A stretch of 64,000 nucleotides of DNA from Erpobdella octoculata (lineage: Eukaryota; Annelida; Clitellata; Hirudinida; Erpobdellidae). Location of the stretch: positions 17,400,686 to 17,464,685 of the forward strand of contig OZ022239.1 of NCBI GenBank assembly GCA_963978895.1. Reading direction: 5' to 3'. The translations under genes and the position numbers were made by a program. The notes under the pieces were generated by a model. That model did not search any database. It saw only the letters and a program-made list of their open reading frames with translations, and was not told where the DNA came from. Of the stretch, positions 22,014 to 32,531 are shown piece after piece (position 1 is the first letter of the stretch; each line of letters begins with the position of its first letter).

Positions 22014-23492
22014 TCTATATATATAAAAGAACATGTCCTGACTGACTGACTGACTGACTGACTGACTGACTGACTGACTGATAATCAACGCCGAGCTCAC
22101 ACGCCTCATCCTAGGAACGTGAAATTTGGAATTTATATTACTTTTATAGCGTAAACATCCGCTAAGAAAGGATTTTTGAAAATTTTGCTCCTGAGATGAA
22201 AAAACTGGTAAACAAACTTTTTCTAAAACAATGTATATCTCGAAAACCAAAAATGAGGAAATTTTGAAATTTGGTATATGGATTTTCCTTAAAAAATAAA
22301 AAGATACGTGTTTCACCATTTTTAAAAATTCGGTTTCCCGGACCTCAAATGTTGGTTGGAAAATTGGGTTATTTGGTTTTTAGAGTAGCTGCTACTCAAA
22401 AACTGTGAAGGCAACAGGAGTAAAAATTAGTATTTTGTTTCTACTCCCAAAATAATGAAATGGGTGTTTTAGCATTTTCTGAAAATTTGGTTTCCAGGAC
22501 TTCAAATGTGTGGTGGAAAATAGGGTTATATGTTTTTCAAACTAACTGCTACTCAAAAACTGTAAATACCACAGATGTAAAAATTAGTATTTAGTTTCTA
22601 TTCTAAAAATAAAGATATACGTGTTTTACCATTTTTTTAAAATTTGGTTTCCAGGACCTCAAATGTGGGATGGAAAATAATGTTATTTGGTTTTTAATGT
22701 AACTGCTACTCGAAAACTGTAGATGCAGCTGGAGTAAAAATTAGTATTTGGTTTCTACTCCAGAAATAATGATATACGTGTTTTACCATTTTTTGAAAAT
22801 TTGGTTTCCAGGACTTCAAATATGGGGTGGAAAATAGGATTACTTGGTTTTTAAAGTAACTGCTACTCAAAAACTGTAATTGCTACAAAAGTAAAATTAG
22901 TATTTAGTTTCTACTCTAAAAAAAATGATATACGTGTTTCACCATTTTTTGAAAATTTGGTTTCCAGGACCTCAAATGTGAAGTGAAAAAAGGGTTATTT
23001 GATTTTAAAATAACTGCTACTCAAAAACTGTAAGTGCTACAGATGTGAAAATTGGTATTTTGAGGTTTTGTACCGGTCAAAAGTAGATGAGTTCAGTTTA
23101 TCACCGGACGGACGGGCCAAGCCGTTATTTTAGGGTCTTCATAAGACCCTGCCTAAACCTTAAGGTGGGACGGGCCGAGATTTTTAACCAAGTATATAAA
23201 CATTTTAGTGATTTTAGGGTGTTCAGACGGGCCGGGCTAAACCTGAAGTCAAGGTGGGACGGGCCGAAGTTTTTCATCAAGTATATAGAACTTCTAGGCC
23301 TGTAAAAACGGGCCGGGCCCATATTAGACGGGCCGTGCCGGGACAGGATATTCGGTTTTTGAAACGGGCTGGGCCAAGTTGTCGACATGCCGAGCCGAGA
23401 CCTAAAAAATTGATCCGTGCAGTACTCTACTATGTATGCACGGTTCAAATTCTCTAATTTCATGCGAGCGAAGCCGCTACGGGCACTGCTAG
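22014..23492 (+). mobile_element. Complete non-autonomous Helitron with ACTG minisatellite (H8)
   Basis: It begins TCTATATATATAAAAGAACA after A (22013) and ends GGGCACTGCTAG before T (23493), giving the AT target. Next to the 5' end is a (CTGA)n run, then a conserved block containing AACGCCGAGCTC. The body has about 4.5 tandem units of 157 bp (GCTACTC starts at 22391, 22548, 22705, 22862 and 23016). From about 23060 to 23437 it is full of GACGGGCC words and may hold a hAT-like insertion. The last 50 bp contain the AGCGAAGCCGCT hairpin-type terminator. No Rep-helicase is encoded. Confidence 0.9.
23060..23437. mobile_element. Possible hAT-like insertion inside Helitron H8
   Basis: The right edge, read inward on the minus strand, starts TAGAGTACTGCACGGATCAA, fitting the hAT terminus pattern (YARNG). 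The left edge has a weaker counterpart, GAGGTTTTGTACCGGTCAA. The interior is dominated by ACGGGCCGGGC words. No 8-bp target duplication could be confirmed. Confidence 0.4.
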
Positions 23493-23980
23493 TACATACA
23501 TACATACATACATACATACATACATACATACATACATACATACATACATACATACATACATACATACATACATACATACATACATACATACATACATACA
23601 TACATACATACATACATACATACATACATACATACATACATACATACATACATACATACATACATACATACATACATACATACATACATACATACATACA
23701 TACATACATACATACATACATACATACATACATACATACATACATACATACATACATACATACATACATACATACATACATACATACATACATACATACA
23801 TACATACATACATACATACATACATACATACATACATACATACATACATACATACATACATACATACATACATACATACATACATACATACATACATACA
23901 TACATACATACATACATACATACATACATACATACATACATACATACATACATACATACATACATACATACATACATACA

Positions 23981-24010
<30 letters not shown>
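23493..24010. repeat. (ACAT)n microsatellite, 518 bp
   Basis: A perfect tetranucleotide run that starts at the Helitron 3' junction. The MYVC-type frames here are its translation. Confidence 0.98.
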
Positions 24011-24012
<2 letters not shown>

Positions 24013-24868
24013 CAATTTGAGAGACAGAAGTATATAAAAACAGATACAAACAAATAAATTTACAGACATATACAAAAGAGCAAATTTGAAGACACATACA
24101 AAATATACAGATATATGTGAATGTGGAAAGATATACAAACATAAAAATAAGTAGATATACAAATAGATGCAAATAAAGAATCATACACATAAAAAAGAAG
24201 ATAAACAGACACGGACAATAACAAAGCTATGCAGACATACACAACGACTTACATATGCATACAGATTCACAACATAGATATGCAGACATACACAACGACA
24301 GATATAAGGACACATAAACAAAATTAAAGCAGAAAAATATATACAAAGGTGGAGATATGCTGGTTAGCAAGCCTTCCCAAATATCGGATGCCGAACATAC
24401 CCGATACTACAGAACCGGATTCTGCTGGATATCAGATGACGTATACTGGAGCCAGATACAAGATTTCAAATAATACAATTCAGTTGGTGACTTGTGATTG
24501 GCCAAAACAAAATGGGAGGTGATTGCAATTCAAAGGAAGTGGTCATAACTGTTCACTCAAACAAGTCATACATTGTGACAATCAACAAGCATATATGTTA
24601 AAATTTTTTGCAGTACTAAGGAGTCAATCACTAAAAAAACTTTTTGAGGGAGCTGCCAACTAGTTCTCTCAACTGCCCGCTGGATTTATTACAAAATAAA
24701 TCTATACGAAACTACGAGCGCTATTAATAAAAGGCAGCAATGATGACACTTGAATGCTAGACTGAAATGATTAAAAGGACATTTGTGCTGATACGACGTT
24801 AGCGCTAAAAAATCTTTTTATGGAAAAACTTTTTTTTTTGGATAGCATAATACGTAAATGTCTATTTG
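24011..24868. other. Unassigned stretch, ACATA-rich at left
   Basis: About 24010-24320 has diverged GACATACACAACGAC and AAATACAGATA-like words. Beyond that nothing is recognised. Confidence 0.4.
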
Positions 24869-25062
24869 TTAAAGTTTTTACCGAATAATAAGTATATCCT
24901 CTTCAGATCCCGCGTCCATTACAATGGACAACCGAAAAAAATTCGCTTCTTATTAATGCAACATGCTAACACTTCAAAACCGTTGTAAATTACAATAGAC
25001 ATATCAGTTGCACCATCTGGTGATTAAAAAATAAATCATTTTGATTGTTTTTGTTTACAAAA

Positions 25063-27065
25063 ATGGCAACGAACTCAGGGAAAAATTTTTATTCGAAGCA
25101 ACGAAGTAAATATTGCTATTTCTCCCTAAAAATCTTGTGTTTTAGGCTAAAATCATTTATATTATTTATTATTATGATCTTGGGAATACTTTAACGCAAA
25201 ATATAATTAATTAACATGAATTGCACAAGTTTTAAAGTAAGTCAAACAAATGTATTGTCCATTACGATGGACAGTGGGTCTATTTTTGGTTCATTGACAC
25301 TTCTCCTAAATTGAGTTTTTGGGGTAAAATGCCTGTATTTGTTTTTATTACAGTTTCACTAAAAGATGTGTTGGAAGCTATAAATAGAGATGATTCAGAT
25401 CTGTCAGATTTATCAGAGGGAGAAGATCTTGAAAATAAAACACAGAATGAAGAGGTGCCTGATGATGATAAAGATTCTGATAACGATAATGACAGTGATG
25501 ATGAGCCACTTTCTAACATTGCAAATAGGCGCTTGTTGTGGAAACATGTTGAGGAATTTTCTCCAAACGTTATTGATTTTAAAAATATTCCTGATAGTGT
25601 AGATGAGAGGACAAGGTGGAATACAATGGATTACATGAAACAATATCTGGACGAAGAGTTCTTTGAGTACATGGCGTTTTGCACAAATATCACCTCAACC
25701 AGTCGCACCGGTAAAAGCTTGTACACTACAGCAATAGAACTTCAGCACTTTATCGGGGCCAGCATACTTATGTCTAGTATATCGTATCCCCAACTGCATA
25801 TGTTTTGGCAAAAAACACTGAGACTGCCGGCTATTGCTGATGTCATCTCACGAAACCGGTATTTTCAGATCCGAAGCAGCCTGAAGGTTGTTGTTGATTC
25901 TGATGTGACAGATGATGATAAAAAATTAGATCGTCTGTGGAAAGTTAGACCCATCATGGATCGTGTGCGAAAGGGCTGTCTTCTACTGCCAAGATGTCGT
26001 GACCTCAGTATTGATGAGCAAATGATTCCATTTACAGGAGCCTGTCCTCTTCGTCGGTACGTTGCCAACAAACCAAATCCAATAGGACTGAAAAATTATG
26101 TCCTTGCCAGTCCAAATGGTTTAGTTTTGGATTTTATTGTAGACCAGGGGGCAGGAACATACAACCATGTCCCAGATCAGTTTAAAGTTGGAGTTGGTGG
26201 AGCAGTGATTGCACATTTAGCAGAAGGGTTGACAGCCGGGACACATATTTTTTGTGATCGGTACTTCACCAGCTTCCCTTTGATAGAATATATGCTATCT
26301 AAGGACATTTACATAACTGGGACAATAATGGGAAATAGAGTTCCTAAAGAGATTCGTAAGATGTCCGATGATAAGAGTCTTGCTAGAATGGGTCGTGGAG
26401 CGCATGATATGATTGTTAGGCAAGATGAAAAAATTGCATTTGTGAAGTGGTTCGACAACAAACCGATAATGTTAGTTTCAGCCTGTTATGGTGTTGTTCC
26501 TGAAGATCTTTGCTGTCGTTGGGACAAGAAAGGAAAAAAGTATGTTGATGTGTCACGGCCGGTTATAATACGTGAATACAATGCAAAGATGGGAGGTGTA
26601 GATCTTTGCGATCGCATGCTCAGTCATTACCGGATGAAGGCCAAGACCAAGAAATGGACAATTCGAACCCTTATGCATTTTATTGATCTTTCTTTAACAA
26701 ATGCTTGGATTAGATATCGGGCTGACAACATTGAGCTTGGTACTGCACGCAAGGATATCCTTAGCTTTTTAAGGTTCCGAATGGATATTGCGGAAGCCTT
26801 CCTTGCCGCGTCAAAGGAAGGAAGTACTGAAACCGACACAGAGGATGAGCAACCTCCTACCAAGAGAATATGTGAGCAGGTTCCATCAGTGCACCGTCGC
26901 TTGTCGTCTGCAAAGCATATGCCAGAAATGGACAATTGCAAGAACTCTTCGCGATGCAAAAATACTGGATGCTCGGGCAAAACTAGGTTTAGGTGCATGT
27001 CTTGCAATGTGCATCTCTGCATTGTTGCAGATCGCAATTGTTTTGCTGCATTTCATTCAAAATAA
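25063..27065 (+). CDS. piggyBac (PGBD-type) transposase, two exons
   Basis: Proposed exon 1 is 25063-25105 (ATG, 14 codons plus one base, donor GTAAAT). Exon 2 is 25354-27065, after a TTTTTATTACAG acceptor. They join in frame to give about 584 residues, the usual piggyBac length. Without splicing the first ATG of the long frame is at 25329 and gives a hydrophobic, untypical start. The order is an acidic region (about 25-65), a DDE_Tnp_1_7 RNase-H-like domain (about 110-460) and a C-terminal Cys-rich domain (543-581). Catalytic-type Asp residues are visible at 235 (SIDEQM), 316 (FCDRYFT) and 431, plus 434 (GGVDLCDRM), matching the DDD pattern of active piggyBac. No stop or frameshift breaks the frame. 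The protein would excise and insert the element in the nucleus. Confidence 0.88.
25106..25353 (+). other. Probable intron of the piggyBac transposase
   Basis: GTAAAT at the 5' end and a pyrimidine-rich TTTTTATTACAG at the 3' end; 248 nt with several in-frame stops. Its removal restores a hydrophilic N terminus that runs into SLKDVLEAI, a typical piggyBac start. The inverted palindrome TGTCCATTACGATGGACA lies inside it. Inferred from splice signals only. Confidence 0.6.
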
Positions 27066-27518
27066 TACACTTATTAATTTTGTAACATTTAAAGTACTTT
27101 TATTTAAATATTTTGTAACTTTTTAAGTATTTTTTATTAAGTATTTTGTAACTCTTAAAGTATTAATTTAATTATTTTGTAACTGTTTAAATATTTAGAA
27201 TGGAAATAATGTTTAAAATATTATTTTAGAGTTTTTCATCATTACAGCAAACGTTTTGGCTTTGTTGACAGCAGAATGTGTGTTTTAATCAAAAAAATTT
27301 TAGCTGCAAAAATATTAGCATTAGTGCAATTACGCCCCACTGTCCATCAAAATGGACATCATTAATTATGCCAAAAATATTATGCAAATGAGCTGAAAGT
27401 TTTTTGGTAGTCTATTTAGATCCCTATGACTGAGAAACAAGTGAAAAAAATTTAATTTTTTTTCTGGAATTTGGGTGGAACTGAAGAGGATATAGCTGTT
27501 TTCCGTGACAACTTTCGC

Positions 27519-28092
27519 TATACAATTACAATTACAATTACAATTACAATTACAATTACAATTACAATTACAATTACAATTACAATTACAATTACAATTA
27601 CAATTACAATTACAATTACAATTACAATTACAATTACAATTACAATTACAATTACAATTACAATTACAATTACAATTACAATTACAATTACAATTACAAT
27701 TACAATTACAATTACAATTACAATTACAATTACAATTACAATTACAATTACAATTACAATTACAATTACAATTACAATTACAATTACAATTACAATTACA
27801 ATTACAATTACAATTACAATTACAATTACAATTACAATTACAATCACAATCACAATCACAATCACAATCACAATCACAATCACAATCACAATCAAAATCA
27901 CAATCACAATCACAATCACAATCACAATCACAATCACAATCACAATTGTAATCACAATCACAATCACAATCACAATCACAATCACAATCACAATCACAAT
28001 CACAATCACAATCACAATCACAATCACAATCACAATCACAATTACAATTACAATTACAATTACAATTACAATTACAATTACAATTACAATTA
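27519..28092. repeat. (AATTAC)n / (AATCAC)n hexanucleotide satellite
   Basis: About 95 six-base units: AATTAC to about 27840, AATCAC from about 27841 to 28040 with a single AAAATC and a single AATTGTAATC interruption, then AATTAC to the end. It begins right after the piggyBac right-hand inverted repeat. Confidence 0.97.
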
Positions 28093-28149
28093 TATCCGAT
28101 CAGTTACCGGATGCAAACAATATTGCATAAACTTATATAGGTAAAATTT

Positions 28150-28305
28150 ACCAACATAAGTGGAGATATACACAAATATACATTCATATGTGAAGATATT
28201 CACAAATAGACATACATAGGTGAAGATAGTCACAAATACACTTACATAGGTGAAGATAGTCACAAATATACTTACATAGGTGAAGATATACAAACATATA
28301 GTCAT
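28150..28305. repeat. 30-bp minisatellite (about 5 units)
   Basis: Units like CATAGGTGAAGATAGTCACA with small changes. Confidence 0.8.
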
Positions 28306-29484
28306 ATAAAAAGACGTAGATCTAGGACATACGTGGACCTGGCAGTATACATGAAAGTACGGTTCTGTCGGTTTAATTTCTGTAGATGAGATTAGAACAA
28401 GTCGTACATTTGTTTCACTGAGGCAGCACGCTGAAATCTTGCAGGAATTTTTCGTACAATCCACGTCAAATTTGCACAGCAAATCTTACTTTGCAGCACC
28501 TGATTCTCTATGCAGTGCCTCCATATTCTCACTTCTTCAACGATAAAAATCACTTTCCACGATGCTTCAATGCATCGTGGAAAGTGAAAAATTATTTTTT
28601 AAACCTCGCGGACAAAGAAATACTTTTATTCCCACCGATCTAGTGAATGACGTCACAATAAAGCTTTCGTCATGTGCTGATTCGGTCGTCAACTTCCGGT
28701 CAATTAGACTCACGTGACAATGTCGTTGATGTTTGTGGCCGATGTTGGCAGCCTGTGTGGTCGACGTTCGCAGCTTGTGTGGTAGTCGTACTTCATTTTT
28801 TATTTAAAAAAAACTGTCGTTGCATTATGACATACGACCACGTGACGGACTAAAAAAATTTCAATCTGGCATTTAATGAAAAGGCCAGAAATAATTAATT
28901 TCATCTTTCGCGGACCAAAACTCAATTTCGCCGTCCAATTCAAGCTGGAAAGCATTATTAATGAATTCATGCATTTGAAGAATGAGTGAATTGTGCATTG
29001 AATTGAAAAAGATGAAAAAGAATATGTGAAGCACGATCACAGCGTAAACGAGGATCAACTAATGGAGATGTTTTTTCTTTCTCTTCTCCATATCTTTTTC
29101 CTCTTAGTTACACTTCGACAAGAGAACTAAAAATAGAAATTAATGGTGTTTTTGTTCCTAAAAAGTTGGACGCGCCCGTGTTTTATTGGCTCCTCAAAAG
29201 AGTGGAATCAAAAAGTGCCGAAGTTTAAACAGTCTCAACTGGAATAATTTTTAAAATATTCAAACAAATTTATATGAAAAAATAGATTTTTACTAAAATT
29301 ATTATTGTTTGAAAAAACGGCCTAAATAGAAATAAAGTTGCGAAAAAGTCGCTTAAAATCTTTTGAATTTATCTCTATGAAATGCCAAGCGATGAAGCAG
29401 ACGGAAGAAATTATTTCACGATGTTGTGAGAATTTTATCCTGCCCTTGCATGTCCTTGAACCGGAAAGAGAGAGAAAAAGAGAG
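28306..29484. other. Unassigned stretch containing a perfect hairpin
   Basis: Apart from the inverted repeat at 28550-28587 no gene or element is recognised. Confidence 0.4.
28550..28587. repeat. Perfect 16-bp inverted repeat
   Basis: TCACTTTCCACGATGC, a 6-nt loop TTCAAT, then the exact complement. It could be a foldback element remnant or a structured RNA; nothing else supports either reading. Confidence 0.85.
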
Positions 29485-29494
29485 ACAGACCGAC

Positions 29495-29544
<50 letters not shown>

Positions 29545-29575
29545 GGAAAAGAGAGAGAAAGAAAAAAAAGAGTGA
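29485..29575. repeat. (GA)n microsatellite
   Basis: GA dinucleotides with AAAG breaks. Confidence 0.93.
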
Positions 29576-29779
29576 GAGAATGAAAACAAGGTTCAGGTTG
29601 TCAACACTGAAAAAATAAAAGCAATTTTTTTTTAAATATCAAAACAACAAACGATTATTTGACCAACAGAATCACGTGATACATGTCTTAATTACCACTT
29701 TTGCTGAAACTTTTCCTGTCAGGCTCTAGCGCATCTTCACCGCTCTCATCAAATCTTTTCACCAACCACATCATTTCTC

Positions 29780-29950
29780 TGATCATCACCAGCATCATCA
29801 TTACCACCATCATTAGCATCATTATCATCATCAACATCACCAGCATCATTATCATCACCACCAGCACCGTTATCATCACCAGATTCATTGTCAACATCAT
29901 CACCAGCATCATCATCATCGTTGTCATTACCGGCATCGTCATCAGCATCA
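29780..29950. repeat. Interrupted (ATC)n tract
   Basis: ATC, ACC and ATT triplets with frequent substitutions. Confidence 0.8.
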
Positions 29951-30298
29951 GTATTTTTTATTTGAATCTCACCATTTTCTCATTAAAGAAATTAATAGGG
30001 CAACTAAATTATTCAAAAGTAATACAATATATTCACCACCACCACCACCATCATCACAAGCAACTAAATCACGTCATAAAGAACAAACCACCAATGCAAT
30101 ATAATACAACTGTAACATAAACAACAACTTCGTATCAGTATAACTACAACAGCAATTATCATATCTATTTATCAACGACAATCTATATATATAAACCGGC
30201 CATTTTTCCGAATCTGGTCAAATCCGGCTCCGGCCGGATTTGATGGCCGGATTTGGAGCCGGATTTAACGTATTTATTTATTTCAGTGAAATAAATAC

Positions 30299-30382
<84 letters not shown>

Positions 30383-30386
<4 letters not shown>

Positions 30387-30541
30387 CGGGCGTTTGGGCG
30401 TATATTGATGTCAAAATCACGGATAATTCAAAGGCTGTTTGTAAACACTGCTACACGGAGTTGTCACGCGGCAAGACTAATACTCCCAAAAGTTTTTCGA
30501 CGTCTTCTCTGCTTACTCAAGCATTCAATCCTGTACAGTGA
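30383..30541 (+). pseudogene. BED-type zinc finger fragment (hAT transposase N terminus)
   Basis: A + strand frame reads SGVWAYIDVKITDNSKAVCK, then HCYTELSRGKTNTPKSF and ends NPVQ-stop. The W-x-Y and C-x2-C elements and the spacing match BED zinc fingers, the DNA-binding domain at the N terminus of hAT transposases. The His pair of the finger has been lost (TSSLLTQAFN where a His-Leu-...-His end is expected), and the frame stops soon after. Catalytic and dimerisation parts are absent, so this is a dead fragment. Confidence 0.7.
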
Positions 30542-30626
30542 GATGAACAGTCTAAAGACTTCGATGGCGGCTGCTGTTGAAGTTGCCACTGCCACCTCCT
30601 CGAATACTGTTTACTATTTTTTGTTT

Positions 30627-30678
30627 ATTGTTTATTTGAAATAAAGCTGATATTTTAGCTTTATTTCAAATAAACAAT
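30627..30678. repeat. Perfect 22-bp palindrome with AATAAA on both strands
   Basis: Two arms of 22 bp around the 8-nt loop GATATTTT; each arm contains GAAATAAAGCT, so a poly(A) hexamer occurs on both strands. Confidence 0.85.
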
Positions 30679-30807
30679 CTGTTGGTTACTACGTTGGGTT
30701 TTAATGATGTCATGCAATTGAACAAAAAGAAGAATAATGAATAATAAAAAATGACAAGACCGGCTCCGGCCCTGGCCGGATTTGAAAATCCCATGTCCGG
30801 TGCAACC

Positions 30808-31838
<1,031 letters not shown>

Positions 31839-31839
31839 A

Positions 31840-32008
31840 TCTATATATACCACAAAAAGAACATGCCCTTACTGACTGACTGACAGATGACTGATAATCA
31901 ACGCCGTGCTAAAGCGCCTCATCCTAGGAACGTGAAATTTCGAAATCATATTACTTCTATAGCGTAAGCACGCAATAAAAAAAGGTTTTACAAATTTTGC
32001 ACTTGAGA
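31840..32008 (+). mobile_element. Second Helitron 5' fragment, ACTG family (H10)
   Basis: It starts TCTATATATACCACAAAAAG after A (31839), then has the CTGACTGACTG run and AATCAACGCCGTGCTAAAGC as in H8. Homology is lost after about 32008. The clear A|TC junction shows that it inserted into copy H9. Confidence 0.72.
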
Positions 32009-32285
32009 AGGTTTTTTTCTTTCTCCTTGTAGCAACACAAGACACCTTGCCATTCCATTGTGTTGCGGAACTAGCTCATAAGATACATCAAAGCTGGGAC
32101 TTTTAGCTGCAGTATCAAATACTAGGATTGTCTCAATCAGCAAATATAAATAGCTAAAAAAAATTTTGGGCCCCTTACCAAATCCCTGGATCCGCCACTC
32201 CTGGATTGATTTATTTGAGACACAGAACATTAAGTCGTGGCATTTCAAAGAAAATTTTTACTTCGATCTCAACTTTATTAGAGGG
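32009..32285 (-). other. Possible hAT-like fragment
   Basis: The minus strand contains AGTGGCGGATCCAGGGATTTG followed by GGGGCCC, words that commonly form the terminus of small hAT elements. The other terminus is not found. Confidence 0.3.
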
Positions 32286-32289
32286 TTTA

Positions 32290-32411
32290 GATAACGTGAT
32301 TTGCGTTGGATGTGATGGAACTGCAACTAACATCGGTTAGATAGGTGGCGTGATTCATAATTTAGAAGAATATTTGGAGAGGCTGTTACAATGGTGTCTT
32401 TGTATGTTTTA
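32290..32411 (+). pseudogene. Transposon-type ORF, N-terminal side, cut by a LINE
   Basis: Reads VICVGCDGTATNIG, a stop, GGVIHNLEEYLERLLQWCLC and NEL, stopping exactly where the minus-strand LINE tail begins. The V-G-C-D-G-T...N-x-G...G-V-I...LQW...NEL pattern belongs to a widespread invertebrate transposon-type protein family that I know from many genomes but cannot name with certainty. The C-terminal side of the same protein lies at 37045-37847 on the far side of the LINE. One stop breaks the fragment. Confidence 0.6.
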
Positions 32412-32531
32412 TGTCAATGAGTTATTATTATTATGCTATTAACGTGCTCTCTAAAAATAAATTTTCTCAGAGCACGGGACAAACAGCGCCGAAATGAAAA
32501 ACAAATAAATCTAATGTCAAAATCTAAAAGG

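Larger units (their letters stand above)
24869..27517 (+). mobile_element. piggyBac-family transposon, apparently full length
   Basis: A 14-bp perfect inverted repeat TATATCCTCTTCAG lies at 24893-24906 and 27481-27494. Imperfect inverted similarity extends about 24 bp outward (AAAGTTTTTACCG against AAAGTTGTCACGG). Inside are palindromic TGTCCATT-xx-ATGGACA motifs at about 24912, 25254 and 27342; the 25254 and 27340 copies are mutually inverted and include CAGTGGG. A piggyBac transposase gene fills the middle. A canonical TTAA on both sides was not confirmed: TTAA is at 24869 but TCGC is at the opposite position. The outer limits are therefore approximate. Confidence 0.78.
30196..30810 (+). 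mobile_element. hAT-type transposon remnant with BED finger
   Basis: The right end, read inward, begins TAGGGTTGCACCGGACATGG, fitting the hAT YARNG terminus; the left terminus is lost. Both sides carry words such as AATCCGGCTCCGGCCGGATT, typical subterminal repeats. Inside are a TA tract (30302-30382), a BED-finger coding remnant (30383-30541) and a 22-bp perfect palindrome (30627-30678). No dimerisation domain is present. Confidence 0.6.

Noticed and set aside
23125..24190. Very long minus-strand frames (up to 345 residues) with MYVC repeats
   Set aside because: They are translations of a perfect ACAT microsatellite; the same frames appear wherever the tetramer occurs.
24869..24872. TTAA as the piggyBac target duplication
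   Set aside because: The matching position on the right side reads TCGC, so the canonical TTAA pair is not shown.
27471..28130. 219-residue Thr-Ile repeat frame that might be read as an ice-binding or beta-helix protein
   Set aside because: It is exactly the AATTAC/AATCAC satellite, open in several frames on both strands, without codon-level variation expected of a gene.
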